Assembly (NCBI RefSeq): GCF_000411255.1
Contig: NZ_KE150412.1
Location: 1,024,645-1,088,644, forward strand
Source: Paenibacillus sp. HGH0039
GTDB lineage: Bacteria > Bacillota > Bacilli > Paenibacillales > NBRC-103111
Reading direction: 5' to 3'
DNA length: 64,000 nt
Of this stretch, positions 55,507 through 64,000 are shown piece by piece (the first letter of the stretch is position 1; every line of letters starts with the position of its first letter). Below the pieces are notes generated by a model that did no database searches, was not told where the DNA came from, and saw only the letters and a program-made list of their open reading frames with translations. A program made the position numbers and the translations under genes.

Positions 55507-55573
55507 AGTATATTAAAAGACGAATTCAAAGTCTGTCTAATCGTGCCGGGGTCCGCCAACTATTTTTGTCGCA
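55507..55573 (-). promoter_or_regulatory. Spo0A-type promoter of spoIIGA-sigE
   Basis: Minus strand TAGACA (55539-55534), 21-base spacer and TATACT (55512-55507). The over-long spacer is the known oddity of the B. subtilis spoIIG promoter. TGTCTAA (55534-55540) and TTGTCGCA (55566-55573) on the plus strand resemble 0A boxes. Confidence 0.6.
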
Positions 55574-55588
55574 TAGTGGGGAAAAGAA

Positions 55589-55630
55589 AAAAGCCGTCAC
55601 AACCGACTTAAGTCGGTTGTGACGGCTTTT
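55589..55630 (-). terminator. Terminator of ftsAZ operon
   Basis: A perfect 21-bp palindrome: AAAAGCCGTCACAACCGACTT and its complement, ending in four T with GC-rich stem, 52 bases after the ftsZ stop. Bidirectional. Confidence 0.9.
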
Positions 55631-55681
55631 CCGGGAGAGCCCGTCTTGCTGCTCTCCGCCTATACCATTCCGCTAGCGGAA

Positions 55682-56830
55682 TTATTTGTCGAGATTGTTA
55701 CGTCCGCGGTTGCGCAGGAACGTCGGTACTTCCAGGTCTCCCGGTTGACCGCCGAACGGCCGCAGATTATTCACACGCTGCTGAGTTTCGGCAGGTGTCT
55801 CCTGCTGCTGCTGCTGCTGTTGCTGCACGCCGCCTTGACGGCGGTTTTGCGGTTGTGGAGGCTGCTGCTGTTGCGGCTTGTCCTGGAATCCGGTAGCGAT
55901 AACGGTAACCATAATCTCTTCTTTGAGATTCTCGTTGATGACCGCACCGAAAATCATATTCACCTCAATATCGGAAGCCGAAGCAACGATGTCTGCAGCT
56001 TCGTTTACTTCGTAGAGGCTAAGATTTGTACCGCCCGTGATGTTCATCAAAACCCCGCGAGCACCCTCGATCGAGGTTTCAAGCAGCGGGCTCATAATGG
56101 CTTTCTTGGCGGCTTCGGCGGCACGGTTCTCGCCTGTCGCGATACCGATCCCCATAAGAGCCGAACCACGCTCGGTCATAATGGTTTTTACGTCGGCAAA
56201 GTCAAGGTTGATAAGACCCGGCACGGCGATGAGGTCGGAAATCCCCTGTACCCCTTGACGAAGGACGTTATCCGCTTCGCGGAACGCTTCCAGCATAGGC
56301 GTCTTCTTGTCTACAATCTCAAGGAGACGGTCGTTTGGAATAACGATCAGCGTGTCCACTTTTTCTTTGAGCGCTGCGATGCCCTGTTCAGCCTGAGCGG
56401 CGCGTTTGCGCCCTTCGAATGTGAACGGGCGGGTTACGACACCCACCGTCAGCGCGCCGCACTCTTTCGCGATTTCCGCGATAACCGGAGCAGCGCCCGT
56501 ACCGGTTCCCCCGCCCATACCTGCGGTTACGAATACCATGTCCGCGCCTTTGAGCGTGTTCATAATTAAATCGCGTGATTCTTCAGCGGCTTTCTTCCCC
56601 ACATCGGGGTTGGCGCCGGCTCCCAAGCCGCGCGTTAATTTATCACCAATTTGGAGCTTGTGCTCCGATCTGGCCTGATGAAGTGCCTGTGCATCGGTGT
56701 TGACCGTAATGAACTCGACACCTTGCACTCCATTCTCGATCATCCGGTTAACTGCATTACTGCCGCCGCCGCCCACACCGATGACTTTTATCTGGGCCAA
56801 TTGTTCCATATCCAGATCAAATTCAAACAT
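55682..56830 (-). CDS. ftsZ: Cell-division GTPase FtsZ
   Basis: A 382-residue tubulin-like GTPase that forms the division ring. GTP-binding motifs: [17 protein letters not shown] near 12-28, [15 protein letters not shown] near 104-118 and NTDAQAL; the T7 loop NLDFADVKT is present. The C-terminal linker (about 315-365) is unusually rich in glutamine, with runs of four and eight, and the tail [15 protein letters not shown] is the binding peptide for FtsA and SepF. ATG 56830 is used because family members begin M-L/F-EF; a TTG three codons earlier is possible. It follows ftsA after a 222-base gap in which no element was recognised. Confidence 0.97.
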   Translation of the reverse strand: MFEFDLDMEQLAQIKVIGVGGGGSNAVNRMIENGVQGVEFITVNTDAQALHQARSEHKLQIGDKLTRGLGAGANPDVGKKAAEESRDLIMNTLKGADMVFVTAGMGGGTGTGAAPVIAEIAKECGALTVGVVTRPFTFEGRKRAAQAEQGIAALKEKVDTLIVIPNDRLLEIVDKKTPMLEAFREADNVLRQGVQGISDLIAVPGLINLDFADVKTIMTERGSALMGIGIATGENRAAEAAKKAIMSPLLETSIEGARGVLMNITGGTNLSLYEVNEAADIVASASDIEVNMIFGAVINENLKEEIMVTVIATGFQDKPQQQQPPQPQNRRQGGVQQQQQQQQETPAETQQRVNNLRPFGGQPGDLEVPTFLRNRGRNNLDK

Positions 56831-57052
56831 AGCAGTCAATGTCCCCCTAACTTAACTTTCCGTGAGCTGTAAGCTCAAAATGGGTAACGCGCCTGTCGGC
56901 ACGGTAATCGTAAGAGCTCGCACATGGCCCGAACATGGTTCTGAAGCGTATCTGTGCGCGTGTCCCCCTGGTTGCAGGCTGCAGAGCCAGTGACGGGACA
57001 CTTGTATCCATAACCGGGAAAGATGCATTCAGAAACAGCAGAGCTCGTCCCG

Positions 57053-58306
57053 TTAGATAAATTCCTTAAGGAAATTTTTGACTTTATCGAACCAGCCAGG
57101 GCTCGCTTCAGTCTGGGGTGTTTTGACACTGGCAGGTTTGTTGGCCGTTTGCTTCTTGGGCGCCGTAACCGGGCGGTTACGCAAAAATTTGCAAACAAAC
57201 TGGATGATCCCTACTCCGCTCGTATAAGCCGGGTCGCGGACACCGATGTAATCGGGCACTGCGATACGTACGGGAGCAGCCAGCTCTTCCTGTGCAATGA
57301 CAAGAGTCCCCGGCAGGGACACGGTACCTCCCGTGAGGACATAACCTCCGGCGGGATCACTGTATCCTAACCGGCTGGCTTCTGCGCGAATCAGATGGAA
57401 AATTTCCTGAACACGGGGTTCAATGATATTCGCCAGATCGACCTGGGAAAATTCCTTATCTACCTGACTGCCGATCCGGTTTACTTTAAACACCTGATCC
57501 GGCGCGGAATCTTGAATCGTCGCGCAGCCGTATTTAAGCTTGATTTTTTCCGCAATATCCATTTGGGTGCGGAGCCCGATTGATATGTCGTTGGTAATGA
57601 AATCGCCGCCGATAGGCAGCGTGGATGTTGCGACAAGATTGCCTTGATCGAAAACGGCAATCGTTGTCGAACCTGCTCCGATATCGACCAGTACGGTTCC
57701 TATCGACTTCTCGTCCTTGGAAAGCGCAAGCTGTCCGGAAGCCAGAGACATCAATATGAGTCCTGCCACCTTAAGTCCGGATTTCTCAACAACGCGAAGC
57801 AGGTTATGTATGCCTGTTTTGGCTCCGGTAATAATCGTGGATTCGACTTCAAGTCTGACCCCGATCATTCCTCTTGGTTCGTGTATGCCTTCCTGGCCGT
57901 CCACTAAGTATTGGTTAGGTACTACTCCGATAATTTCGCGCTCAGGAGGCAGCGCTATGACTCTAGCCGCTTGTATAACCCGTTCGATGTCTTCTTCGCC
58001 GATTTCGCGGTCTTCATTGGATACGGCCACAACACCGTGGCTGTCCTGAAGCGCGATGTGGTTTCCCGTAATCCCGACGTAAACATCAGAAATTTGTATG
58101 CCCACCATACGTTCGGCATGATCGATCGCGGATCGGATCGATTGAACGGTCTGGTCGATATCAACGATGGCACCTTTGCGGATGCCTTCCGAGTCGGCTG
58201 ATCCTACCCCTATTATATTAATGGTTCCGTTTACGACTTCCCCAATAATAGCACGAACTTTGGATGTACCGATGTCTAAACTAACAATGATGTCATTGTT
58301 GCTCAA
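57053..58306 (-). CDS. ftsA: Cell-division protein FtsA
   Basis: A 417-residue actin-like protein that tethers FtsZ to the membrane. SLDIGTSKVRAIIGE at the start is phosphate-1 of the ATPase; VLVDIGAGSTTIAVF is phosphate-2; VLTGGTVSLPG is the adenosine motif. The C-terminal amphipathic helix GWFDKVKNFLKEFI is the membrane anchor. A basic linker (PVTAPKKQTANKPASVK) precedes it. ATG 58306 follows AGGAGGTGCC. First gene of the ftsA-ftsZ unit, 386 bases after divIB. Confidence 0.96.
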   Translation of the reverse strand: MSNNDIIVSLDIGTSKVRAIIGEVVNGTINIIGVGSADSEGIRKGAIVDIDQTVQSIRSAIDHAERMVGIQISDVYVGITGNHIALQDSHGVVAVSNEDREIGEEDIERVIQAARVIALPPEREIIGVVPNQYLVDGQEGIHEPRGMIGVRLEVESTIITGAKTGIHNLLRVVEKSGLKVAGLILMSLASGQLALSKDEKSIGTVLVDIGAGSTTIAVFDQGNLVATSTLPIGGDFITNDISIGLRTQMDIAEKIKLKYGCATIQDSAPDQVFKVNRIGSQVDKEFSQVDLANIIEPRVQEIFHLIRAEASRLGYSDPAGGYVLTGGTVSLPGTLVIAQEELAAPVRIAVPDYIGVRDPAYTSGVGIIQFVCKFLRNRPVTAPKKQTANKPASVKTPQTEASPGWFDKVKNFLKEFI

Positions 58307-58485
58307 GCTTTGGCACCTCCTGTTAAATGAAATCAGGGCACAGCCCGTCTGCTTTCTACTTATTCAACATGACGGCTGGTTTCCCTCTTTATTTCCGCAT
58401 TTTTTTTGTGAACGCTGTATTTCCTCTTTTTTTGGTCCTAAACCGGGTAAAAATAGAATACCATAAAATCAATTCTAACACTAAT

Positions 58486-58617
58486 TTAATAGGGTGGATA
58501 GTAATATTTTCCTGAGAAAACCCTGAAAAATTCATGAATCAAGCGCCTTTCATCCAGCCTTTCGGCCATTCGAAAAGCTAGCAGCTCCCCTATCGATTCC
58601 TCCCTTGAAAGTCTCAT
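58486..58617 (-). CDS. Possible 43-residue protein between divIB and ftsA
   Basis: A short frame from ATG 58617 with an amphipathic helix (LLAFRMAERLDERRLIHEFF) and an aromatic end (GKYYYPPY). No Shine-Dalgarno sequence lies before the ATG, which weakens it. It is the only supportable candidate in the 386-base gap 58307-58692. No family recognised. Confidence 0.22.
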   Translation of the reverse strand: MRLSREESIGELLAFRMAERLDERRLIHEFFRVFSGKYYYPPY

Positions 58618-58692
58618 AGATTACAGGGCGCAATGGCGCCTGTTACCAATCCCTTCCTTTAAATAAAGAGGCCTGTCCGGCGGAATTCCCTC

Positions 58693-59637
58693 CTAGTTAG
58701 GAGCAGGCGATCCCTTCGATGTACCTGGTGTGTCCGTTTTGCCTTCCTTACCGCCCGTATCGGACTTGCGGGTGGTATCCTTTTTGGGAGTGGAAGTCGG
58801 TTTCGCACTGCCGTCCGGTTTCGGTATGGGATCGGGCTTTTTGGTTGAGGCGGTGCCGGCTTTGCCTTTGTTTCCGGCGGCACTCGTATCCAGCGGCAAA
58901 TGATCGTCTGTTTCCAGCAGCACCAGCACGCCGGAATTCACTTCGCTTCCCTGCATACTCGTGATGTAAGCGGACAAATTCATAATTTTGTTCGGCAGAT
59001 AACCAACTGTCGTCACGACTTCGAACTTGGTGCGGGTGTACATCTTGATCTTGTCCTTGTAGGCTTCCGACGGGTCCGGGCGTATCTCCGAAATGTCCGA
59101 TAAATACCCGGCCGGAATGGCTGCCAACGCTTTGCAAAGGGCGATGCGGTTGGGATCGTTCTCGGTCCATCCGGTCAAAATGGGCTTGTCCACCGGCAAG
59201 TCTCCTTTGACAACGGGAACGATGGAACCGTCGGCAAGCACCGCCTGCTTCACGCCGTCCGTCCCGAACTGGAACGCAACGCGAGGATACTCGTGCACCA
59301 TGATGCTGATTTGTCCCGGAAAATGCTTGGAAACTTCAACGGACTGAACCATACGGAGGGCCGCAACCCTCTCGCGTACGTTTTCCGAACGGGCCGCAAA
59401 AAAATGATCGCCCTTCCGGACGGCAGCGGCTTGTCCGATTTCTTCGGAAGAAAGCAGTTCGTTGCCTTCGATCTTGATTTCACTGATCCGGCTCAAGGAC
59501 GAGCGAAAAAAGAGAACGGCGAGAATCGTTACGAAAAACAGGAACAAGAGCGTAAGCAGCTTCCGGTTGGTGCGCGTCCTTCTCGGTTTAGGGTTCGGCA
59601 GCACCGGAACTTTATTCTCTTCTGGCAAGCCTGACAC
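58693..59637 (-). CDS. divIB: Cell-division protein DivIB/FtsQ
   Basis: A bitopic division protein of about 314 residues: a basic cytoplasmic head (PKPRRTRTNRK), one membrane helix (LLTLLFLFFVTILAVLFF, about 24-42), a POTRA domain (ISEIKIEGNELLSSEEIGQAA, about 50-118) and the beta domain (about 120-235). It bridges early and late division proteins. The C-terminus is a long tail (about 250-314) rich in Lys, Pro, Thr, Ser and Gly. The GTG at 59637 has AAGGA seven bases before it; the ATG at 59655 (site AAGG, two bases away) is the alternative. Confidence 0.9.
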   Translation of the reverse strand: MSGLPEENKVPVLPNPKPRRTRTNRKLLTLLFLFFVTILAVLFFRSSLSRISEIKIEGNELLSSEEIGQAAAVRKGDHFFAARSENVRERVAALRMVQSVEVSKHFPGQISIMVHEYPRVAFQFGTDGVKQAVLADGSIVPVVKGDLPVDKPILTGWTENDPNRIALCKALAAIPAGYLSDISEIRPDPSEAYKDKIKMYTRTKFEVVTTVGYLPNKIMNLSAYITSMQGSEVNSGVLVLLETDDHLPLDTSAAGNKGKAGTASTKKPDPIPKPDGSAKPTSTPKKDTTRKSDTGGKEGKTDTPGTSKGSPAPN

Positions 59638-59721
59638 CCCCGCTTCCTTGTGCATAACCTTGTGAACGTGTAAAACCCTCTTATCCCCTCCTGTAAGCAG
59701 GAAGGGACTAGAGGCACTGCA

Positions 59722-61008
59722 TTATTCACCGGTGACCGGCGCTTGATCCGGTACGGGAGCCTGCCGGCGAATGCGCGCACCCAGCCGGGTGAGCATTTCT
59801 TCGATCCGGTCGTACCCTCTGTCGACATGGTGGATTTGTTCCACGACGGTAGTGCCGTGTGCGGCCAGCCCCGCTATGACAAGCGCAGCCCCGGCACGGA
59901 GATCGGTAGCCTCGACCGTAGCCCCGTAGAGCCTCGGTACACCGCGTATAAATGCCGAGTTGAAATCGACGCGAATGTCCGCTCCCATTCGGGTGAGTTC
60001 ATCCACATGCTTGAATCGACTCTCAAAAATGGTTTCTTTCATTATACTGATTCCATCTGCTAGGGAAAGGAGCACCATAACTTGCGACTGCAAGTCTGTC
60101 GGAAAAGACGGATGAGGTGCAGTAACGATACGCTCGACCGCCCGCGGTCTTGTTGGAGCGTGCACATTTATTATATCATCGTGCACCGTAATTTGAACAC
60201 CTGCGCGTCTCAGCACATGAATGGCGGCATTCAGATGCTGGGGACACACTCCTTCCAGCGTTACGCTGCCCTTCGTTGCGGCCGCCGCCACCATAAAGGT
60301 ACCGGCAACGATACGGTCCGGAATGATCCGGTACGTGCAGGCATGTAAAGAGCGGACGCCACGTATAGTGATAGTATCGGTCCCCGCTCCGATTATGTCC
60401 GCTCCCATCGCGTTCAGGAAGTTTTGGAGGTCCTGGATTTCAGGCTCCCGTGCGGCGTTGGAGATGGTTGTGATCCCGTCGGCTAGAACGGCAGCCATCA
60501 TGATGTTCTCGGTGGCCCCCACGCTTGGAAAATCTAGCGTTATATCGGCGCCCTTCAGGTCCTCGGCGGTACAAATAATCGTACTGCCGGTTTCCTCGAT
60601 CGTAACTCCGAGCGCCTGCAGCCCTCTCAGATGCAGATCGATCTTGCGTTCACCGATCGCACAGCCGCCGGGCTGATAAACCTGGACGGTTCCGAAGCGC
60701 GAAAGCAGCGGACCCATCAGAAAAATAGACGAACGCATCTGCTTCATCAGTTCTTCCGGAACGTGCGTGCTGTTCAAACCGGTTGTGTCCAGCACAACCG
60801 CGTCCTCTTTGTGCTCGGCGCTGCACCCCAGGGAACGGAGTATGCCGAGCATGACTTCAATGTCGAGCAGCTTCGGGACATTGCGCAGCGTGTGGGTTCC
60901 AGACGCCATTATGCTGGCTGCAAGAATAGGAAGCGCCGCATTTTTGGCACCTTGGATCCGAACGGCTCCCGAGAGGGGAATGCCACCTTCGATTACCAAC
61001 TTCTCCAA
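59722..61008 (-). CDS. murA: UDP-N-acetylglucosamine 1-carboxyvinyltransferase
   Basis: A 428-residue enzyme that transfers enolpyruvate from PEP to UDP-GlcNAc, the first committed peptidoglycan step and the target of fosfomycin. The reactive Cys lies in QPGGCAIGERKIDLH (near 116); Lys22 and Asn23 in RIQGAKNAALPIL; Asp in SFPTDLQSQVM. Firmicutes often have two MurA enzymes; this one is in the division and wall cluster. ATG 61008 follows GGAGGTGAGAC. It follows murB by 15 bases. Confidence 0.96.
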   Translation of the reverse strand: MEKLVIEGGIPLSGAVRIQGAKNAALPILAASIMASGTHTLRNVPKLLDIEVMLGILRSLGCSAEHKEDAVVLDTTGLNSTHVPEELMKQMRSSIFLMGPLLSRFGTVQVYQPGGCAIGERKIDLHLRGLQALGVTIEETGSTIICTAEDLKGADITLDFPSVGATENIMMAAVLADGITTISNAAREPEIQDLQNFLNAMGADIIGAGTDTITIRGVRSLHACTYRIIPDRIVAGTFMVAAAATKGSVTLEGVCPQHLNAAIHVLRRAGVQITVHDDIINVHAPTRPRAVERIVTAPHPSFPTDLQSQVMVLLSLADGISIMKETIFESRFKHVDELTRMGADIRVDFNSAFIRGVPRLYGATVEATDLRAGAALVIAGLAAHGTTVVEQIHHVDRGYDRIEEMLTRLGARIRRQAPVPDQAPVTGE

Positions 61009-61023
61009 TGTCTCACCTCCGAA

Positions 61024-61929
61024 TTACCTCTCGCCCACCACCAGTACCTCAGGCTGCAGCTCCACACCGGATTTCTCCCGTACAGTCTTCTGCGCCAAAG
61101 CAATGAGGGCCAGAACATCCTCGGCCGATGCATTTCCGGTATTCACAATGAAATTGGCATGCAGCGGAGAAATCTCCGCCCCGCCTACCCGCGTGCCTTT
61201 CAGGCCTGCTTCTTCGATCAGCTTGGCGGCATGATTGCCCGGCGGATTGCGGAACACGCTGCCTGCGCAGGCGAGCTGCAGCGGCTGCGTTCTGAGCCGG
61301 CGGTCCTTGTACGCCGCCATTGCGCCCGCGATCTCCTTCCGGTCGCCCGGCTGCAGTTCGAAGACCGCTTCCGTTACGATGCCCGGCAGCGTATGCAGCA
61401 CCGAATGCCGGTAAGCATACTGCAGGTCGCTGTTCTGCATGATGATCAATTCCCCTGTGTCCAGCAGCACTTCAGCCTGTTTAAGAATGCGTGACACATC
61501 AGAACCATGAGCCCCCGCGTTCATGTAAACGGCGCCTCCCACCGATCCCGGAATACCTCCGGCAAATTCGAGCCCCGTTAATCCTTCCTTGCCGGTCATG
61601 ACGGATAATTTGATAAACGAGTAGGCTCCTCCCGCGTAGACGGTGCTGCCGTCGAAACGCAGCGTTTCCAGAGCCCGGCTTAATTTGATGACAACTCCCC
61701 GGATCCCCTTATCCCCCACAAGCAGGTTGGATCCGCGCCCGACGACAGTCCAGGGAACCTTGTGCTGCCCGAGCAGCCGGATCGTCTCAACCAGCTTCTG
61801 TTTATCCTGCGGAATAACGAGCAGATCGGCAGGACCGCCGATTTTCCAGGTTGTGTACGGTGCCAGCTTCTCGTTCTTCAGGACCTCACCCACCTGAGCC
61901 GCTTGCAAGTCTGTAATTAACTGGTGCAT
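61024..61929 (-). CDS. murB: UDP-N-acetylenolpyruvoylglucosamine reductase
   Basis: A 301-residue FAD enzyme that reduces the enolpyruvyl group with NADPH to give UDP-MurNAc, the step after MurA. FAD-binding elements YTTWKIGGPADLLV and GRGSNLLVGDKGIRGVV; GIPGSVGGAVYMNAGAHG; the catalytic serine is in CAGSVFRNPPGNHAAKLIEEAGLKG (shown only in part: GSVFRNP), as in type II MurB. ATG 61929 follows AAGGAGG by seven bases; the frame from 61980 is longer without reason. Confidence 0.95.
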   Translation of the reverse strand: MHQLITDLQAAQVGEVLKNEKLAPYTTWKIGGPADLLVIPQDKQKLVETIRLLGQHKVPWTVVGRGSNLLVGDKGIRGVVIKLSRALETLRFDGSTVYAGGAYSFIKLSVMTGKEGLTGLEFAGGIPGSVGGAVYMNAGAHGSDVSRILKQAEVLLDTGELIIMQNSDLQYAYRHSVLHTLPGIVTEAVFELQPGDRKEIAGAMAAYKDRRLRTQPLQLACAGSVFRNPPGNHAAKLIEEAGLKGTRVGGAEISPLHANFIVNTGNASAEDVLALIALAQKTVREKSGVELQPEVLVVGER

Positions 61930-62139
61930 GGGAAAACCTCCTTCACAGAACTCAAGGTTGAAAAGCCCCTTTCCCGGCATTCTTCGGTTCCCGGTTATTC
62001 GTTACCGGCAAAAGCGGGAGTCGGTACGGGCGGCTTTGCCTTAGGTGTCTGCCACGGTTATAGTGTAGTTTATGTTAAATCGGATAGAGTGTGACAATGG
62101 CCCATCTAGTTCCCTGTAAAAGCTTGATCCTGCGGCCTT

Positions 62140-63270
62140 TTAGCGCCTCCGTTGTCCGGCGGATACAATCCGTTCCAGCTCCCGGACGACAAGTGCGGCG
62201 GAATCCCGCTGGCCCATCTTTGCAGACTGTTTCGCCATATGTTCCCAGCGGACGGAATCTTCCATGATTTTGCCGATCTGGTCGAAAAGAACCCGGCCGC
62301 TTAAATCTTTCTCAAGCAGCGTTACGGAGCCGCCCTCGTCGGAAAGAGAGCGGGCGTTGTGCTCCTGGTGGTTGTTCGTCACGTTTGGCGACGGGATTAA
62401 GATGGAAGGAATTCCAAGGGCTGTAATCTCCGCCATGGTAGACGCTCCGGCACGGTTCACGACAAGCTTGGACGCCGCCAAAACCTCCGGCATGTTATGA
62501 ATATACGGAAGGACTTGAAGATTAACCGGAACCGAACCCGCCTCCTCCTGAATCCGCTGCGCGGTTGATTCGAAATAGGGCTGGCCCGTTCCGAATACAA
62601 ACTGCACACCGGGCAGTTCATGTACGAGCGGAGCCAGTTCGACCATCGCTTCGTTAATGGCTTTGGCGCCCCGGCTCCCTCCCACAACGACAACGAGTCT
62701 CGCGTCCGGCGTTAATCCGAGCGAGGAGAACCCGCGGGCCGCGTCCGCATTTACCATAGAAGTCGCGCGCGGATTGCCCGTGTAGACGACTTTTTTGGCC
62801 TGAGGGAAGATTCCTTCCGTTCCCCGGAAGCTGACGGCTACCGTCGACACGTAGCGGCTCAGAAAACGGTTCGTAAGTCCCGCAATGGCATTCTGCTCAT
62901 GCACGAGCGTAGGAATGCCCAGCTTGGCGGCCGCATACAGGACCGGACCGCAGACATAGCCCCCCGTGCCTACCACCGCGTCAGGCTTGAACTCCCTGAG
63001 AAGGCTTTTGGCACGGCCCACACCGCGCAGAAAGCGCAGCACGGTTTTGACATTGTCCAGGGACGCCAGCTTACGCCGGAACCCTGTAATTTCTACGGCT
63101 TCAAAAGGCATATCCAGCCCGGAACGCGCGACAATGTCACGCTCCAGGCCGGAGCTAGTGCCGATGTATAAAAATTTCGAATCGGGGTGGTCCTGCAGAC
63201 ATTGTTCCCCAATGGCCAAAGCCGGGTAAACATGACCGCCGGTTCCTCCCCCGCTGAATACGATACGCAT
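62140..63270 (-). CDS. murG: UDP-GlcNAc transferase MurG
   Basis: A 376-residue peripheral membrane glycosyltransferase of the GT-B fold that adds GlcNAc to lipid I to give lipid II. N-terminal glycine loop FSGGGTGGHVYPALAI; HEQNAIAGLTNR; second loop VVVGGSRGAKAINEAM; the donor site includes VNRAGASTMAEI. ATG 63270 has GAGGTGA six bases before it; the GTG at 63279, which overlaps the spoVE stop, is the alternative. It is followed by murB after a 210-base gap. Confidence 0.95.
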   Translation of the reverse strand: MRIVFSGGGTGGHVYPALAIGEQCLQDHPDSKFLYIGTSSGLERDIVARSGLDMPFEAVEITGFRRKLASLDNVKTVLRFLRGVGRAKSLLREFKPDAVVGTGGYVCGPVLYAAAKLGIPTLVHEQNAIAGLTNRFLSRYVSTVAVSFRGTEGIFPQAKKVVYTGNPRATSMVNADAARGFSSLGLTPDARLVVVVGGSRGAKAINEAMVELAPLVHELPGVQFVFGTGQPYFESTAQRIQEEAGSVPVNLQVLPYIHNMPEVLAASKLVVNRAGASTMAEITALGIPSILIPSPNVTNNHQEHNARSLSDEGGSVTLLEKDLSGRVLFDQIGKIMEDSVRWEHMAKQSAKMGQRDSAALVVRELERIVSAGQRRR

Positions 63271-63275
63271 TCGTT

Positions 63276-64000
63276 TCACCTCGAATAGCGGGATATGTTG
63301 AGCAGCACGCCGATCGACGTCAGCATCAGGGTAAGGGACGAGCCTCCGGCGCTTATAAGCGGAAGCGTAATCCCCGTAACCGGAAACATTCCGATCACGA
63401 CGCCGATGTTGATAATCACCTGGACGGCGATCATTCCCACAATACCGACGGCAACAAGGCTGCCGAACGTGTCAGGTGCTGTAATAGCGGTGCGCATGCC
63501 TCTCCATACGAGAATCGTGAACAGGACTAGAACGGCCGCACCGCCGATAAAACCGAGCTCCTCGGCGATGATCGAGAAGATAAAATCCGTCTGGGGCTCG
63601 GGCAGATAGCTGTACTTCTGCCTGCTCATTCCGAGCCCCAGTCCGGCCAGCCCGCCCGGTCCGATCGCATAAAGCGACTGGATGGACTGATAGCCCGCTC
63701 CCAGCGGGTCGGACCACGGGTCCATGAAGGCCGTAATCCGCTGCAGCCGGTATGGGGCGGCAATAATCAGGCCGACGAAGCCTGCGACTCCGGCCATGGC
63801 AAGATAGGATAAATGAAGAATGCGGGCCCCCGCCGTATAGATCACGAGCAGGGAGGCGCCGACCAGGACCGCTCCGGTGCCAAGATCCGGCTGAAGCATG
63901 ATCAAGCCGAAGGCCAGGCCAACGAGCCCCAGAGGAGGCAGCAGCCCCTTCGTAAACAGCGTGATCTGGGACTGCCTGTCAGACAAAAGCTTGGCCAGAA
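63276..64000 (-). CDS. spoVE: SpoVE/FtsW peptidoglycan polymerase, C-terminal part
   Basis: The last 241 residues or so of a SEDS-family glycosyltransferase; the gene continues past the window edge. Membrane helices alternate with the large loop holding RLQRITAFMDPWSDPLGAGYQ, and PEPQTDFIFSIIAEELGF and TGITLPLISAGGSSL are the standard SEDS blocks. Its place before murG and murB matches B. subtilis spoVE, which makes the spore cortex; since FtsW is close in sequence, the vegetative enzyme cannot be excluded. Confidence 0.87.
   Translation of the reverse strand, partial: LAKLLSDRQSQITLFTKGLLPPLGLVGLAFGLIMLQPDLGTGAVLVGASLLVIYTAGARILHLSYLAMAGVAGFVGLIIAAPYRLQRITAFMDPWSDPLGAGYQSIQSLYAIGPGGLAGLGLGMSRQKYSYLPEPQTDFIFSIIAEELGFIGGAAVLVLFTILVWRGMRTAITAPDTFGSLVAVGIVGMIAVQVIINIGVVIGMFPVTGITLPLISAGGSSLTLMLTSIGVLLNISRYSR

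Overview
The window looks like a chromosomal segment of an endospore-forming, Gram-positive bacterium of the Paenibacillaceae, most likely Paenibacillus or a close relative. The evidence is sporulation genes (spoIIGA, sigE, sigG, spoVE, a Spo0E-like phosphatase), a Bacillus-type division and cell-wall cluster, T-box and PyrR RNA control, tRNA genes without encoded CCA, and strong GGAGG-type ribosome binding sites. This assignment is an inference from gene content and order; no database search was made.

Positions 1-18300 are a patchwork of single genes: an Orn/Lys/Arg decarboxylase cut by the window edge, small conserved proteins (DUF1885-like, DUF1292, DUF4177), two alpha/beta hydrolases, CcdC-like and MBL-fold proteins, a membrane GGDEF-histidine kinase fusion, YjcF-like acetyltransferase, a CBS protein, a Cu/Zn superoxide dismutase lipoprotein, glycerol kinase behind a leader terminator, a VOC protein, a tRNA-Val with a decayed phage regulator (ArpU-like) beside it, a three-tRNA cluster (fMet, Ile2, Leu), YutG and YjcG. 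Positions 18300-27000 hold a minus-strand RND efflux operon (permease, lipoprotein adaptor, secreted protein) preceded by a second, related secreted protein. This is the least described gene set in the window.

Positions 27100-29140 carry an M20 dipeptidase and a GNAT acetyltransferase. From 29539 to 38650 (minus strand) runs the pyrimidine operon pyrR-pyrB-pyrC-carA-carB-pyrF-pyrE with one PyrR attenuator; pyrP, pyrK and pyrD are absent from it. Positions 38809-42201 hold dapH, dapL and patA, the three acetylated-branch enzymes that convert tetrahydrodipicolinate to LL-diaminopimelate, placed between the pyr operon and lspA-rluD.

From 42279 to the end almost everything is on the minus strand and follows the order known in Bacillus subtilis: rluD-like, lspA, a YteA/YlyA-type protein (plus strand), DUF5665, ileS with its T-box, divIVA, ylmH, ylmG, sepF, ylmE, pgeF, ylmC, sigG, sigE, spoIIGA, ftsZ, ftsA, divIB, murA, murB, murG, spoVE (cut by the window edge). 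Together these genes make peptidoglycan precursors, build and position the division ring, and switch the cell to the mother-cell and forespore programmes. A Spo0A-type promoter precedes spoIIGA and a sigma-F-type promoter precedes sigG.

No CRISPR array, insertion sequence, rRNA or replication origin was found. Start codons were chosen from ribosome binding sites and family alignment from memory; where this differs from the longest reading frame it is stated.
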